A stretch of DNA of 64,000 nucleotides, taken from contig NZ_KI530754.1 in NCBI RefSeq assembly GCF_000488255.1, positions 1-64,000 of the forward strand. The letters run 5' to 3'. Numbering within the stretch: position 1 is the stretch's first letter; every line of letters starts with the position of its first letter. The notes beneath the pieces are model-generated. The model was not told where the DNA came from. It ran no database searches and saw nothing but the letters and a program-made list of their open reading frames with translations. The translations under genes and the position numbers were made by a program. Source of the stretch: Acinetobacter indicus CIP 110367. GTDB lineage: Bacteria > Pseudomonadota > Gammaproteobacteria > Pseudomonadales > Moraxellaceae. Positions 11,056 through 19,985 of this stretch are shown in pieces.

Positions 11056-11314
11056 GATATTGCCCATAACGCACCTGTGGCTGCTGCATTAAGCGCACAG
11101 CCATCTCCTGAGTTTCAGGATACATCGACTGCTGTGACAGATACTCAATATTCTGAAATTGTACGGACCCGACCGGGCGATAAAGTGCAATGGAAGATAA
11201 CAGGAGAATAATGACAATAATGCTGACCACTACCCCATTATAAATTTGCTCTAACGTGAGTCGTGATTTTAATTGAATGAATAATTGAGAAATTTTTTGT
11301 ATTGCGTCATGCAT
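10979..11314 (-). CDS. Small single-pass membrane protein, unknown function
   Basis: The 111-residue protein has one strong transmembrane segment (about 29-47, 'VVVSIIVIILLLSSIALY') and a Gln/Met-rich C-terminal part predicted outside or in the periplasm. An AGG lies about six bases before the ATG. The 3' end overlaps the convergent M16 gene by 77 bp, which is unusual and lowers confidence slightly. The membrane segment and ribosome site still support a real gene. I do not recognise the family. Confidence 0.6.
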   Translation of the reverse strand: MHDAIQKISQLFIQLKSRLTLEQIYNGVVVSIIVIILLLSSIALYRPVGSVQFQNIEYLSQQSMYPETQEMAVRLMQQPQVRYGQYLKLMQAHQMELGQAKQLPPLDVEAY

Positions 11315-11368
11315 AGCCTACCTCGAATAGCCGTAGTGTAGGATGCTAGCGGTATTTGCACAAGATAG

Positions 11369-11410
11369 ATGGCTCAATTTTACCCGAACTGGTGAGTAAA
11401 AGTGAGCCAT
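11369..11410 (-). terminator. Long hairpin after the 11417-11776 gene
   Basis: Arms of 15 bases with one mismatch (ATGGCTCA-TTTTAC and its complement) surround a 12-base loop. The hairpin starts six bases past the stop codon. No clear T tract follows, so it may protect the mRNA 3' end rather than terminate strictly. Confidence 0.45.
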
Positions 11411-11416
11411 TGCTGT

Positions 11417-11776
11417 TTAAGTCATCAACGCGCGGAATACGGTATACAGGATAATACCCGCGACAATGGCCAGCACAATGAAGATGGCAAAGATACTGAC
11501 CCCTTTTTCGGCATCAGCCGGATGCAGTTCATCATCATCGGCAATGCTGATTAGCTCACCATTATAAATACGGTAGAATTCTTCACGCTGCTGTGGATCG
11601 AGTGTACTGGTAAAGTCATGCACACGTTTACGCTGCGCCAGACAATACTCACCTAAATGAATTTCCTGATGGAACACCGCCTCATCGAGTTTTTTACGGT
11701 GATGATGGGCCAGCTCGATAATCTGCTCCGCACGTAAAGGCAGATCAAAGTTAAAACCGTCTATTGTATTTGTCAT
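11417..11776 (-). CDS. Small C-terminally anchored membrane protein, unknown function
   Basis: The 119 residues form a soluble, charged N-terminal domain (about 1-90) rich in His, Glu and Asp and likely helical ('EQIIELAHHHRKKLDEAV'). A C-terminal transmembrane helix follows (about 93-115). The ribosome site is excellent (AAGGAG, 6 nt). The layout suggests a tail-anchored inner-membrane protein. It could be co-expressed with the next small membrane gene in the same direction. I do not recognise a family. Confidence 0.75.
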   Translation of the reverse strand: MTNTIDGFNFDLPLRAEQIIELAHHHRKKLDEAVFHQEIHLGEYCLAQRKRVHDFTSTLDPQQREEFYRIYNGELISIADDDELHPADAEKGVSIFAIFIVLAIVAGIILYTVFRALMT

Positions 11777-11889
11777 GTGGCTCTCCTTTTTATGTTACCT
11801 TTCTTATATGCATATCATAATAAAATTATAGAGTGTTCAATGTTTAATCATGTAAACTTGAAATATCACGGATCTGCCCCATCTCTTAG

Positions 11890-11918
11890 TTGACATTTCC
11901 ACGAATGTGTAATATTAG
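11890..11918 (+). promoter_or_regulatory. Promoter of the Sel1-like gene
   Basis: A perfect -35 TTGACA (11890-11895) and -10 TATTAG (11913-11918) are separated by 17 bp. Downstream, the perfect inverted repeat AGACTG-GCTATA-CAGTCT (11948-11965) falls in the leader and could be an operator or mRNA hairpin. Confidence 0.65.
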
Positions 11919-12000
11919 TTTAACACAACCTCGATAAACTATTATTTAGACTGGCTATACAGTCTTTATTGCGATCATAATTAAAATAAAGGAGTTTTAT

Positions 12001-12234
12001 ATGATTCAGAGTATCTCTCACCATGATCTTGAAATTGCATATGCAAATGCGGTTAACACCATTCAATCACAGATGAACTTCCAAGATGCTGTGGCTGAAC
12101 TTGAACAGGTTGCCCGCGCGGGTCATGGCAAAGCCGCTATGTTCTTAGCTGAACTGTACTATCAAGGCTTCCGCGTAGAACGCGATTCACTCAAAGCACA
12201 GTACTGGCAGAATATGGCCACCATGCAAGCATAA
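12001..12234 (+). CDS. Small Sel1/TPR-like repeat protein
   Basis: The 77-residue protein contains one Sel1-like helical repeat in its second half: 'GHGKAAMFLAELYYQGFRVERDSLKAQYW', with the characteristic A-x3-L-x2-x-Y-x-G pattern. No signal peptide is seen, so it is probably cytosolic. Such single-repeat proteins usually mediate protein contacts; no partner is evident here. The ribosome site AAAGGAG is strong. A promoter and a terminator enclose it as a single-gene unit, which suggests independent and possibly high expression. Confidence 0.75.
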   Translation: MIQSISHHDLEIAYANAVNTIQSQMNFQDAVAELEQVARAGHGKAAMFLAELYYQGFRVERDSLKAQYWQNMATMQA

Positions 12235-12238
12235 ACAG

Positions 12239-12262
12239 ACGTCACCTAGGTGGCGTTTTTTA
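12239..12262 (+). terminator. Terminator after the Sel1-like gene
   Basis: A stem of CACC/GGTG extended by ACG/CGT is followed by six T residues on the plus strand. It lies right after the stop codon. Confidence 0.75.
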
Positions 12263-12370
12263 ATGCCTGAAATTTGTTTTTTATATTTGTTTACGATTTA
12301 ACGCAAAGCTTAAACGCTTTATTCATCTGAATTTCCTACAATACAGGCACCACATTAGTGTTTATATGAC

Positions 12371-12745
12371 ATGAACCAGATTAAGTCTTTAAAACCCGCT
12401 GCCCAAGATATTCACATGAAAATCAGTATTCTAAAATCAATGATGTATTGCGGAGTACTTTGGGGGCTATATCATCAGGGTTGGGCCATGACCTCCGATC
12501 AGGATGATTTTATTTTTCCCTTTTGGTTAAACGGTGTCCAAGCCTATAAATATGCCAAGAAACACTGGCCAAACTACACTCCGCGCCAGATTAGCCCGCA
12601 GGATTTCCAGAATTCCCTGCTACCGACCTTAACCCGTTTAAAAGTTACACCGGCGCTGTGTCATTGTTCCAGCCAGCAATTCAAGCTGACCACACAGCAA
12701 ATGAAACACTTTTTCTTTAATGACGCCCAGTTAAAGACCGCTTAA
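12371..12745 (+). CDS. DUF2750-like protein
   Basis: The 124 residues contain the DUF2750 pattern: 'WGLYHQGWAM...' (about 36-45), 'FPFWLNGVQAYKYAKKHWPNY' (about 54-74), then 'ISPQDFQNSLLPTL'. The family is cytosolic and its function is unknown. The first ATG has no visible ribosome site. A second in-frame ATG at residue 16 is also possible and would put the conserved part nearer the N-terminus. Confidence 0.65.
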   Translation: MNQIKSLKPAAQDIHMKISILKSMMYCGVLWGLYHQGWAMTSDQDDFIFPFWLNGVQAYKYAKKHWPNYTPRQISPQDFQNSLLPTLTRLKVTPALCHCSSQQFKLTTQQMKHFFFNDAQLKTA

Positions 12746-12890
12746 CGTAGAGATTCATGCACCATCAAACCTCAATGAAAACAATATGACTGCTGATTAT
12801 GGCCTCTAATGATAAAACTATTGGCATTTTTCAAAATTGAGGTTAAGTTAGAACCCATACCAAGAACAAAAATGGCAAGGACCAGACAGA

Positions 12891-13322
12891 ATGACCAATG
12901 TAACACACGTATTAAAAGATAAGCATAGCCAGGAAATATACACCGTTAGTCCAGAAGCAACTGTACTCGAAGCAATTTCAATTATGGCCGATAAAGGCAT
13001 CGGGGCGCTTGTAGTGACCCATGAAGGCCAAGTGGTCGGAATTTTATCCGAGCGTGACTACACCCGTAAAATTGCGTTGATGGAACGCTCTTCTTATGAC
13101 ACCACCGTCAATGAGATTATGACCGCAAAGGTACTGACCGTGACCCAAAGCACCAGTGTAGAAGACTGTTTGAGCCTGATGACCGATCGTCATTTACGTC
13201 ATTTACCGGTAGTAGAAAATGACAAACTGGTCGGACTGGTGTCGATTGGCGACTTGGTAAAAGCAGTAATGGATGATCAACGTAAACTGATCGACCAGCT
13301 ACAACAATATATTGCCAGCTAA
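12891..13322 (+). CDS. Tandem CBS domain protein
   Basis: The 143-residue protein consists of two CBS domains (about 12-70 and 78-135), ending with a short helix. Typical motifs are 'ATVLEAISIMADKGIGALVV', 'VVGILSERDYTRKI', 'DCLSLMTDRHLRHLPVV' and 'LVGLVSIGDLVKAV'. Stand-alone CBS pairs bind adenine nucleotides and act as energy or redox sensors. The partner is not known from this context. AAGGA precedes the start. A strong terminator follows, so it is monocistronic. Confidence 0.9.
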   Translation: MTNVTHVLKDKHSQEIYTVSPEATVLEAISIMADKGIGALVVTHEGQVVGILSERDYTRKIALMERSSYDTTVNEIMTAKVLTVTQSTSVEDCLSLMTDRHLRHLPVVENDKLVGLVSIGDLVKAVMDDQRKLIDQLQQYIAS

Positions 13323-13341
13323 ACAGACAATATAAAAAACA

Positions 13342-13370
13342 AAAAAACTCTCCTTCAAGAGAGTTTTTTT
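13342..13370 (+). terminator. Terminator after the CBS gene
   Basis: AAACTCTC pairs with GAGAGTTT around a six-base loop, with a T run after and an A run before. It is probably bidirectional and also serves the converging trpB-like gene. Confidence 0.85.
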
Positions 13371-13433
13371 ATGGCTAGCCTTTTAAAAAACGATCTTTTT
13401 TAAAACTGCTCGTTTAAAAGAGACTAAACAGGA

Positions 13434-14642
13434 TTAATTCAAGCCCAGCTTGTGTGCCACATAGTCCGCATCTTTGTCACCGCGACCAGACAGGTTCACC
13501 ACAATATTGGTGTCTTTGGACATTTTTGGTGCTTCACGCATTGCCCATGCGACCGCATGCGAGCTTTCCAGTGCCGGCACAATCCCTTCAACCCGTGATA
13601 GCTGAATAAAGGCGTCCAGACACTCCTGATCAGTAGCAGTGGTATATTCGACACGACCAGCATCTTTCAGGAAGCTGTGCTGTGGCCCTACACCCGGATA
13701 ATCCAGCCCAGATGCAATCGAGTGTACCGGGAGTGGCTCACCCTGCTCATCTTCCAACACATAACAGGCCATACCGTGTAACTGACCCGGTTTACCTAAG
13801 GTGAGGGTTGCAGAGTGCATATCGGTATTCAGGCCATGACCGGCTGGCTCAACACCAACCAGTTTTACTTCCGGATCATTCAGAAACGCGGTAAAAGCGC
13901 CCACAGCATTAGAACCACCACCGACACAAGCCACAATATAATCCGGCTGTGCACCAAAACGTTCCTGCGCCTGAACTTTAATTTCATCACCAATAATGGC
14001 CTGGAAATCACGTACCATCATCGGGAATGGATGCGGTCCCACCACCGAACCAATCGCATAAATATAGTTTTTCGGATCTTTTAAGTATTCTTCGAAGGCG
14101 CTGTCTACCGCATCTTTTAAGGTTGCAGTGCCGCGGGTCACGGAAATCAGCTTGGCGCCCAGAATTTTCATTTTTACGACATTGGGATGTTCTTTCTCAA
14201 TATCGACCTGACCCATGTGAATTTCGCATGGAATACCCACCAGAGCACAGGCGGTTGCCAATGCCACGCCATGCTGACCAGCGCCAGTTTCGGCAATGAC
14301 TTTGGTTTTGCCCATATATTTGGCCAGCAAGGCTTCACCTAAACAATGGTTAATTTTATGTGCACCAGTGTGGTTTAAATCTTCACGTTTTAAATAGATT
14401 TGTGCCCCGCCCAACTGCTCAGATAAACGCTTGGCATGAAATAGCGGACTTGGACGACCTACATAATGTGCGAATAGCTCAGCCAGTTCCTGCTGAAATT
14501 CCGGAGTCTGACGAATTTCTTCGTAGGCCACTTTAATATCATCCATCGCCGCTTTCAGATGCGGTGGAATAAACTGCCCGCCATATTCACCAAAAAAACC
14601 ATCTTCATTGGGTAAGGCAACGCCATTCATCTGAGAGTTCAT
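13434..14642 (-). CDS. trpB: Tryptophan synthase beta chain-like PLP enzyme, without trpA
   Basis: The 402-residue protein has the complete active site of tryptophan synthase beta: the PLP lysine in 'HTGAHKIN' (K96), the catalytic glutamate in 'AETGAGQHG' (E118), phosphate-binding GGGSNA, and the C-terminal SGRGDKD. These enzymes make tryptophan from serine and indole. It differs from the usual TrpB at several motifs ('[12 protein letters not shown]' and 'HKINH' instead of GGRFVPETL-like and HK[IV]NN). There is no trpA or trpF next to it. The gene follows a VWA gene and ends at a terminator. It may be a second, stand-alone TrpB acting on free indole or another amine substrate. AAGGA lies 7 nt before the start. 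Confidence 0.85.
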   Translation of the reverse strand: MNSQMNGVALPNEDGFFGEYGGQFIPPHLKAAMDDIKVAYEEIRQTPEFQQELAELFAHYVGRPSPLFHAKRLSEQLGGAQIYLKREDLNHTGAHKINHCLGEALLAKYMGKTKVIAETGAGQHGVALATACALVGIPCEIHMGQVDIEKEHPNVVKMKILGAKLISVTRGTATLKDAVDSAFEEYLKDPKNYIYAIGSVVGPHPFPMMVRDFQAIIGDEIKVQAQERFGAQPDYIVACVGGGSNAVGAFTAFLNDPEVKLVGVEPAGHGLNTDMHSATLTLGKPGQLHGMACYVLEDEQGEPLPVHSIASGLDYPGVGPQHSFLKDAGRVEYTTATDQECLDAFIQLSRVEGIVPALESSHAVAWAMREAPKMSKDTNIVVNLSGRGDKDADYVAHKLGLN

Positions 14643-14668
14643 GCAGTATTCCTTCTATTTTATGAAGC

Positions 14669-15856
14669 TTAACGCGCCAAATAACGGGTTAAATCTTCAA
14701 TCCCCTTTAACGTCATGGGATACATATGATTTTCAAAAATTTGCTGAATTAAACCGATGGTCTGGGTGTAGTGCCAATATTGCTCTTGTTCCGGGTTCAG
14801 CCAGGCGGTTTTATCAAAATGCTGGCGTAAACGGCGCAACCACACTTGCCCGGCCTCATCATTCATATATTCCACTGAACCCCCAACGGCATTCAGCTCA
14901 TAAGGTGCCATACTGGCATCCCCGACCACAATCACACGATAGTCGCGTCCATAGGTATTGAATAAATCCCAGGTGTTCATACGGGTGTGTGAACGGCGCA
15001 CATTGTCTTTCCAGACATAGTCGTACAGGCAGTTATGAAAATAAAAATATTCCAACGTTTTAAATTCGGTTTTGGCCGCACTAAACAGCTTTTCACACTG
15101 GGCGATGTGCGCATCCATGGAGCCGCCGACATCAAACAGCATTAATACTTTAACGCGGTTACGCCGCTCGGGTACCAGTTGCACATCCAGAATGCCCTGT
15201 TTGGCGGTTTCACGAATGGTGCCATCGACATCTAATTCTTCAGCCGCGCCCTGACGGGCAAACTTGCGCAGACGGCGCAGCGCCATTTGCATTTGCCGTG
15301 AACCGAGCAGCTGGTCATCATCCAGATTACGGTATTGACGCTGTTCCCAGACTTTAACCGCCGAACGTTTACGGCCCGGCCCGCCTATACGCACCCCTTC
15401 AGGATGGTCGCCATAGGCACCAAACGGCGAGGTTCCACCGGTTCCAATCATGCGGTTACCGCCCTGATGCTTTTTATGCTGTTCGCGTAAACGCTCTTCC
15501 AGCATTTTCATCAGTTCTTCCAGTGAACCGGCTTTTTTCAGTTCTTCGCGCTGCTCTGGGGTTAAATGCTTTTCCAGTAGCTCCAGATCGAACCAGTCTT
15601 TGGGTAATTTATGGACTTGATTGAGCAATTCATCCAGATCAAAGGTAGAGATACCATCAAAGTAATCTTTCATGGCCCGGTCAAACTTGTCAAAAAAGCG
15701 TTCATCCTTGACCATAATGGTTTTGGCCAGATGATAAAACTCATCTTGATTGGCAAAGACCAGACCTTCTGCCACTGCACGGTTCAGGTCAATCAGTTCA
15801 CGAGTGGTGACCGGGACGCCGTATTTTCTTAAGGTATAAAACAATCGCACAAACAT
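14669..15856 (-). CDS. VWA domain protein (CoxE-like), partner of MoxR
   Basis: The 395-residue protein has an N-terminal helical region, a charged linker with a Gly-rich stretch (about 130-160), and a C-terminal von Willebrand A domain. Its metal-binding motif is DVGGS (242-246). It is 15 bp downstream of a MoxR ATPase gene. MoxR-VWA pairs act as chaperone-like systems that activate or assemble target proteins or insert metals; the target here is not apparent. No signal peptide is present, so it is likely cytoplasmic. GGGAG lies about 10 nt before the start. Confidence 0.88.
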   Translation of the reverse strand: MFVRLFYTLRKYGVPVTTRELIDLNRAVAEGLVFANQDEFYHLAKTIMVKDERFFDKFDRAMKDYFDGISTFDLDELLNQVHKLPKDWFDLELLEKHLTPEQREELKKAGSLEELMKMLEERLREQHKKHQGGNRMIGTGGTSPFGAYGDHPEGVRIGGPGRKRSAVKVWEQRQYRNLDDDQLLGSRQMQMALRRLRKFARQGAAEELDVDGTIRETAKQGILDVQLVPERRNRVKVLMLFDVGGSMDAHIAQCEKLFSAAKTEFKTLEYFYFHNCLYDYVWKDNVRRSHTRMNTWDLFNTYGRDYRVIVVGDASMAPYELNAVGGSVEYMNDEAGQVWLRRLRQHFDKTAWLNPEQEQYWHYTQTIGLIQQIFENHMYPMTLKGIEDLTRYLAR

Positions 15857-15871
15857 GTGGCGATTACTCCC

Positions 15872-16723
15872 TTAACGACGGGCCATAAAGGCTAAGCGTT
15901 CCAGTAACTGAACATCCTGCTCGTTTTTAATCAGCGCACCGTACAACGGTGGAATGGCTTTGGTTTTGTCAGCATTACGCAGAATATCGTCCGGCATGTC
16001 ATCGGCCATTAACAGGCTCAGCCAGTCAATCAGCTCAGAGGTTGAAGGCGGTTTTTTCAGGCCCGGAATCTGGCGTAGTTTAAAGAATACCTGTAAGGCT
16101 TCTGACACCAAAGTCGTGGAGATATTCGGGAAATGCACATTGATGATGTCACGCATGGTGGCTTCATCAGGGAAATCAATATAATGGAAGAAACAGCGAC
16201 GCAAGAAGGCATCGGGCAGTTCTTTTTCATTATTGGAAGTGATGATCACAATCGGGCGCTGCGTTGCGGTAATGGTTTCGCCAGTTTCATAAACGAAAAA
16301 GGACATTTTATCCAGCTCATGCAGCAAGTCGTTTGGAAACTCAATATCGGCCTTATCAATTTCATCAATCAGCAGTACACAGCGCTCTTCACTGCTAAAT
16401 GCCTCCCACAGTTTCCCCGGCTTGATGTAGTTTTTAATATCATAAACCCGGTCATCACCGAGCTGGCTATCACGTAAACGCGACACGGCATCATATTCAT
16501 ACAAGCCTTGCTGGGCTTTGGTGGTTGATTTGATATGCCAAGTGATCAGTTTCAGTCCCAGACTTTGGGCGACCTGCTCGGCCAGTAAGGTTTTACCGGT
16601 ACCCGGTTCACCTTTAATTAACAGCGGTTTCTGTAAACGGCGTGCAGCCTGTACTGCCAGCTTTAAGCTGTCAGTGGCGATGTATTGATCGGTACCAGTG
16701 AAGTGTTGTGTATCTACAGACAT
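15872..16723 (-). CDS. MoxR-family AAA+ ATPase
   Basis: The 283-residue single-domain AAA+ protein has Walker A GEPGTGKT (38-45), Walker B VLLIDEIDKAD (about 116-126), sensor 1 in 'IVIITSNNEKELPDAFLRRC' with the arginine finger, and a C-terminal lid. It probably remodels a client together with the VWA protein encoded immediately downstream. AAGG is 7 nt before the ATG. The two genes are almost certainly one operon. Confidence 0.92.
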   Translation of the reverse strand: MSVDTQHFTGTDQYIATDSLKLAVQAARRLQKPLLIKGEPGTGKTLLAEQVAQSLGLKLITWHIKSTTKAQQGLYEYDAVSRLRDSQLGDDRVYDIKNYIKPGKLWEAFSSEERCVLLIDEIDKADIEFPNDLLHELDKMSFFVYETGETITATQRPIVIITSNNEKELPDAFLRRCFFHYIDFPDEATMRDIINVHFPNISTTLVSEALQVFFKLRQIPGLKKPPSTSELIDWLSLLMADDMPDDILRNADKTKAIPPLYGALIKNEQDVQLLERLAFMARR

Positions 16724-16760
16724 GAGATAACCTTATTTCAATTTAAACTTATTTTTGTAA

Positions 16761-17144
16761 TTAAAGCGCTGTGCTGTTGTTCTTGGCGGCAAGACCTTCT
16801 TTACGCTGGCTATATTTAGACCAGAAATAACCAACCACCAGTCCTAAACCAATCACCACCAGAATGGCAGATAAATTGGACCAGACCAGCGGCATTTCCT
16901 TGGTTAATACACCAAACAGCAAACCAAAGGTGGCCGGTGCAATACCTGCATTATGCCCTTCGGAAATGGTAGGGGTCAGCAAGATGGCAAAGACCACAAT
17001 CCAGCTTACGCCGCCAAGTGGATGAGGCAGACGTTTGGCAATTTCATACCAGCACCATAAAATAATCAGGCTACCCAGCAGATAGACCGTAACGGCAATG
17101 GTATTTTCAGGAATTGATTCTAAAAAAGTCATTAAATTTTCCAT
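16761..17144 (-). CDS. Small multi-pass inner-membrane protein, unknown function
   Basis: The 127 residues carry four likely transmembrane helices (about 16-37, 45-60, 67-85 and 89-108) and a basic C-terminal tail. The ribosome site AGGAG at 7 nt is good. It sits between ycgL and the moxR gene in the same direction, 21 bp from ycgL, so a ycgL-membrane protein-moxR-VWA transcript is possible. I recognise no functional motif. Confidence 0.8.
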   Translation of the reverse strand: MENLMTFLESIPENTIAVTVYLLGSLIILWCWYEIAKRLPHPLGGVSWIVVFAILLTPTISEGHNAGIAPATFGLLFGVLTKEMPLVWSNLSAILVVIGLGLVVGYFWSKYSQRKEGLAAKNNSTAL

Positions 17145-17165
17145 TACTCAACTCCTGAATTTAAC

Positions 17166-17474
17166 TTAGGCACCGCGTAAGCCTTCTGGCTCAACCGCAT
17201 TCGGATTAATTAAACCTTCTGGCGGCATTTGAATAAAGAAGCCTTTGGTTTGAATCGAATCCATGACATGCAGAATATTGGCCCGCGCGAGTTTACGGTT
17301 TTCATGCAATTCTAAATCCATGACAAACGTTGCACGACCAAATGCAGTACGCAGTACTTCCGGTACCACTTCAAGCGGATCTGCCGCTTCTGCTTGATCA
17401 TCTTGGCTTTCAATACGAGCGACATAAAGATACATTTCATCTTTTTTGCTCGATTTATAAATTGAACAGAACAT
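17166..17474 (-). CDS. ycgL: YcgL domain protein
   Basis: The protein begins [18 protein letters not shown] and continues with the family motifs '[20 protein letters not shown]', '[15 protein letters not shown]' and '[10 protein letters not shown]'. This is the YcgL fold, a small cytosolic domain of unclear function. Relative to E. coli YcgL it has an insertion of about 12 mostly acidic residues after the first strand. The start at 17474 follows the family N-terminus; a GTG at 17483 is an alternative. The gene follows rnd in the same direction, as it does in other gammaproteobacteria. Confidence 0.82.
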   Translation of the reverse strand: MFCSIYKSSKKDEMYLYVARIESQDDQAEAADPLEVVPEVLRTAFGRATFVMDLELHENRKLARANILHVMDSIQTKGFFIQMPPEGLINPNAVEPEGLRGA

Positions 17475-17603
17475 ATTCAGCACAATACTCGTTTAACTCA
17501 GGCCAAAGCATACATCAAAAAAAAGACGGATACATTAGTGATTATTAACGCATCAGTCGTGATTGTGTACAAATCATAATTCTGGCAGCAGTTTGCTGTT
17601 TTT

Positions 17604-18746
17604 TTAATCCATCACTTTCATATGATTGGATAAATACTGCTGATCTTGATGCAGCACTTCAATCAGCGGCTTGGTCAACAGATCATAACGCCAGCCCAAT
17701 AAATAGCCCGGCAAATCCTGCTCATCATTTTTAAATACCACATGCTGATATAGAGCATTCAGCCATTTTTTCCGCATCAGCACTTCTTTGGGGATACCGG
17801 TTTCATTGACGCCGCGCTGAATCACCTGCTCAATGTGCTGCCCCACTTCTTTGGAAGAATGGCGAATTGGACGCGCCATGCGCAGCGGCCAGTGCTCTGA
17901 ATCGGGCAGGAACTTCAACAGGTCTAAAATGGTTTTGCCATGTTCACGTAAAATATTCGGACGGATTTCCTTCACATGTGACAGCTGAAAATTATTTTTC
18001 GGATTTTTTTCAACCAGATCCAGTAAGGTGGTATTTTTCAGAATAAAGCTGCGTGGCTGGTTTAAAGCCTTAACCATCTGTTCACGCCAGACCACCAGTT
18101 GCTGTAACTGCATGAGCTGACGGCGTGAATGGCGGTAATTGCCGACATCCTGATACAAACGCTCTAGCGGTGTATCTTCCCCAATTTCCTGGGTTAAATG
18201 ACGGCAATCTTCTACCACCAGATTCAGTAACGATTTTTGCTGCAAGTCCTGCTGTACTTTTTCTGCCAGTTGCATTAAATACAGCACATCATTGGCTGCA
18301 TATTGCAACTGTTCCGGTGATAATGGTCGCGCCAGCCAGTCCGAGCGGGTCTGGTCTTTGTCAATATCGACTTCCAGCACCTGCTTTAAAGCATTCTGAT
18401 AGCTGACCTGCAAACCATAGCCCAAAAAGGACATCCCAACCTGGGTATCAAATACATTTTTCAGTGATTTTTGCTGGGCATAATGATAGATCAGGTCGAT
18501 ATCTTCGCCGCAAGCATGGAAAATATTCTGCTGCGCCTGGAAGATTTTTTCCCAGAACGCCGAAAGATTCAGCGTTGTTCCATCCAACAAATAAACTTTT
18601 CCTGCGACATTAATCTGGAACACCCCCAATTTGGGCCATAAGGTATCAACCTTGATGAATTCGGTATCCAGTCCATAGGTAGAGTTTTGACTCATTAATG
18701 TTAAAACATTTTCAAAGTCTTGTTGCTGTTGAATAAATTGGAACAT
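17604..18746 (-). CDS. rnd: Ribonuclease D
   Basis: This 3'-5' exoribonuclease trims tRNA precursors and other stable RNAs. The 380 residues show the DEDDy nuclease domain: Exo I at D27-x-E29 ('LDTEF'), Exo II in 'HACGEDIDL', Exo III in 'YAANDVLYL' with the tyrosine. An HRDC domain follows (about 205-290), then a C-terminal helical part. No good ribosome site is visible before the ATG. About 220 bp of AT-rich sequence precede it and probably hold the promoter. Confidence 0.95.
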   Translation of the reverse strand: MFQFIQQQQDFENVLTLMSQNSTYGLDTEFIKVDTLWPKLGVFQINVAGKVYLLDGTTLNLSAFWEKIFQAQQNIFHACGEDIDLIYHYAQQKSLKNVFDTQVGMSFLGYGLQVSYQNALKQVLEVDIDKDQTRSDWLARPLSPEQLQYAANDVLYLMQLAEKVQQDLQQKSLLNLVVEDCRHLTQEIGEDTPLERLYQDVGNYRHSRRQLMQLQQLVVWREQMVKALNQPRSFILKNTTLLDLVEKNPKNNFQLSHVKEIRPNILREHGKTILDLLKFLPDSEHWPLRMARPIRHSSKEVGQHIEQVIQRGVNETGIPKEVLMRKKWLNALYQHVVFKNDEQDLPGYLLGWRYDLLTKPLIEVLHQDQQYLSNHMKVMD

Positions 18747-18945
18747 AGCAGAGAGAGTCGTTAAAGTTTCTCAAGGGGTATTTTAACCAATAAATATAAT
18801 TTAGCTATAAAAAAATAAAACTTACGGTATATTTTGCTGATTTTTTTTAAAGTTTAAGCTCAAGATAAACAAAAGTTTATATTTTTTATATCTTAGTTAA
18901 AGTTTCAATATTTGATTAAGACACAATTTAAAAAGTTGAAATCTG

Positions 18946-18975
18946 ATGAAATAAGCACCCGAGTACTTATTTCAT
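18946..18975 (-). terminator. Hairpin containing the recR stop codon
   Basis: ATGAAATAAG and CTTATTTCAT form a perfect 10-bp stem with a 10-base loop. The recR stop codon is within the first arm on the minus strand. A T run follows about 12 bases later, so this is a possible terminator or mRNA-end stabiliser. Confidence 0.5.
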
Positions 18976-19563
18976 GCGCATACGGTTATGGACAGCCTGA
19001 CTTAAAGTGTGACTGTCGATATATTCCAGTTCACCACCTTGCGGCACGCCCTGGGCAATCCGGGTCATCTGCACCGGTAAATGCTTGGTCGCTTCGACCA
19101 GATAATGCGCCGTCGCCTGACCTTCTACCGTGGCATTGGTCGCCAGAATCACTTCTTTGACCTGACCCGAGCTTAAACGGTGAATTAAAGCTGGAATCCC
19201 GATTTCTTCCGGGCCAATCCCGTCAAGCGGCGATAAATGCCCGCCCAAGACATGATATTTACCGCGGAAGCTGCCACTTTGTTCAATTGCCATGACATCG
19301 GCTGGTGATTCTACCACGCAGAGTAATTCTTCATCACGTTCCGAAGATGCGCAGATATTGCACACTTCATCTTCGGTTAAAGAATGGCAGATGGAACATT
19401 CGTGAATATGCGTGGTCGCCTCATTTAAGGCATAAGCCAGACCCAGCGCGCCTTCACGGTTTTTCATGATCAGGTGCAAGGCCATGCGCTGGGCCGATTT
19501 TGGCCCAACACTTGGCAAAATACGCAAGGCTTGTACCAGTTGATCAAAACGATCGCTGAACAC
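18967..19563 (-). CDS. recR: Recombination mediator RecR
   Basis: RecR works with RecO and RecF to load RecA onto gapped DNA. The 198-residue protein has the N-terminal helix-hairpin-helix ('ILPSVGPKSAQRMALH'), a four-cysteine zinc finger (C56, C59, C68, C71), and a TOPRIM domain beginning 'LCVVESPADVMAIE' with the conserved glutamate. The start is GTG at 19563 with AAGG ten bases upstream. It lies 12 bp after ybaB, the usual pair. dnaX, which often precedes them, is not here. Confidence 0.96.
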   Translation of the reverse strand: MFSDRFDQLVQALRILPSVGPKSAQRMALHLIMKNREGALGLAYALNEATTHIHECSICHSLTEDEVCNICASSERDEELLCVVESPADVMAIEQSGSFRGKYHVLGGHLSPLDGIGPEEIGIPALIHRLSSGQVKEVILATNATVEGQATAHYLVEATKHLPVQMTRIAQGVPQGGELEYIDSHTLSQAVHNRMRMK

Positions 19564-19575
19564 AGATGCGCTACC

Positions 19576-19905
19576 TTAGAACATGCCTGCCAAACCTGGT
19601 GGTAAGCCCATACCAGAATTCGCTGCTTTCATACGTTCTTCAGAAATGGTTTCTGCCTGACGCGCTGCATCATTCATGGCCGCAGCAATCAGGTCTTCAA
19701 TCATGTCTGGATCGTCTTGTAACAATTCAGGATTGATTTCAATACGCTTTACCACGTTACGGCAGGTCATGGTTACTTTGACCAGGCCACCGCCCGCTTC
19801 AGCATGCACTTCAGTTTGTGCCAGTTCTTCTTTGGCTTTCTTGATATTGTTTTCTACTTCTTTCTGCATGCGCTGCGCTTGCTGCATTAACATATTAATG
19901 TTCAT
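19576..19905 (-). CDS. ybaB: Nucleoid-associated protein, YbaB/EbfC family
   Basis: This 109-residue dimeric DNA-binding protein is in a two-gene unit with recR. The sequence has the N-terminal coiled helix '[16 protein letters not shown]', the strand pair, and the C-terminal Met/Gly-rich '[18 protein letters not shown]'. The chosen ATG at 19905 has GGAG seven bases upstream and gives the typical family length. A longer open frame upstream is rejected. Confidence 0.95.
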   Translation of the reverse strand: MNINMLMQQAQRMQKEVENNIKKAKEELAQTEVHAEAGGGLVKVTMTCRNVVKRIEINPELLQDDPDMIEDLIAAAMNDAARQAETISEERMKAANSGMGLPPGLAGMF

Positions 19906-19985
19906 AAAAATCTCCGAACAAAACTGACATCTTTGGCTAAGCACTCTACACGAAAATTCAGCAAAAAGATGTCAGAATTTATAAA

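Noticed and set aside
12768..12844. Nine-base inverted repeat (AACCTCAAT/ATTGAGGTT) upstream of the CBS gene
   Set aside because: The arms are about 60 bases apart and short; this can occur by chance, and no promoter or mobile-element logic supports it.
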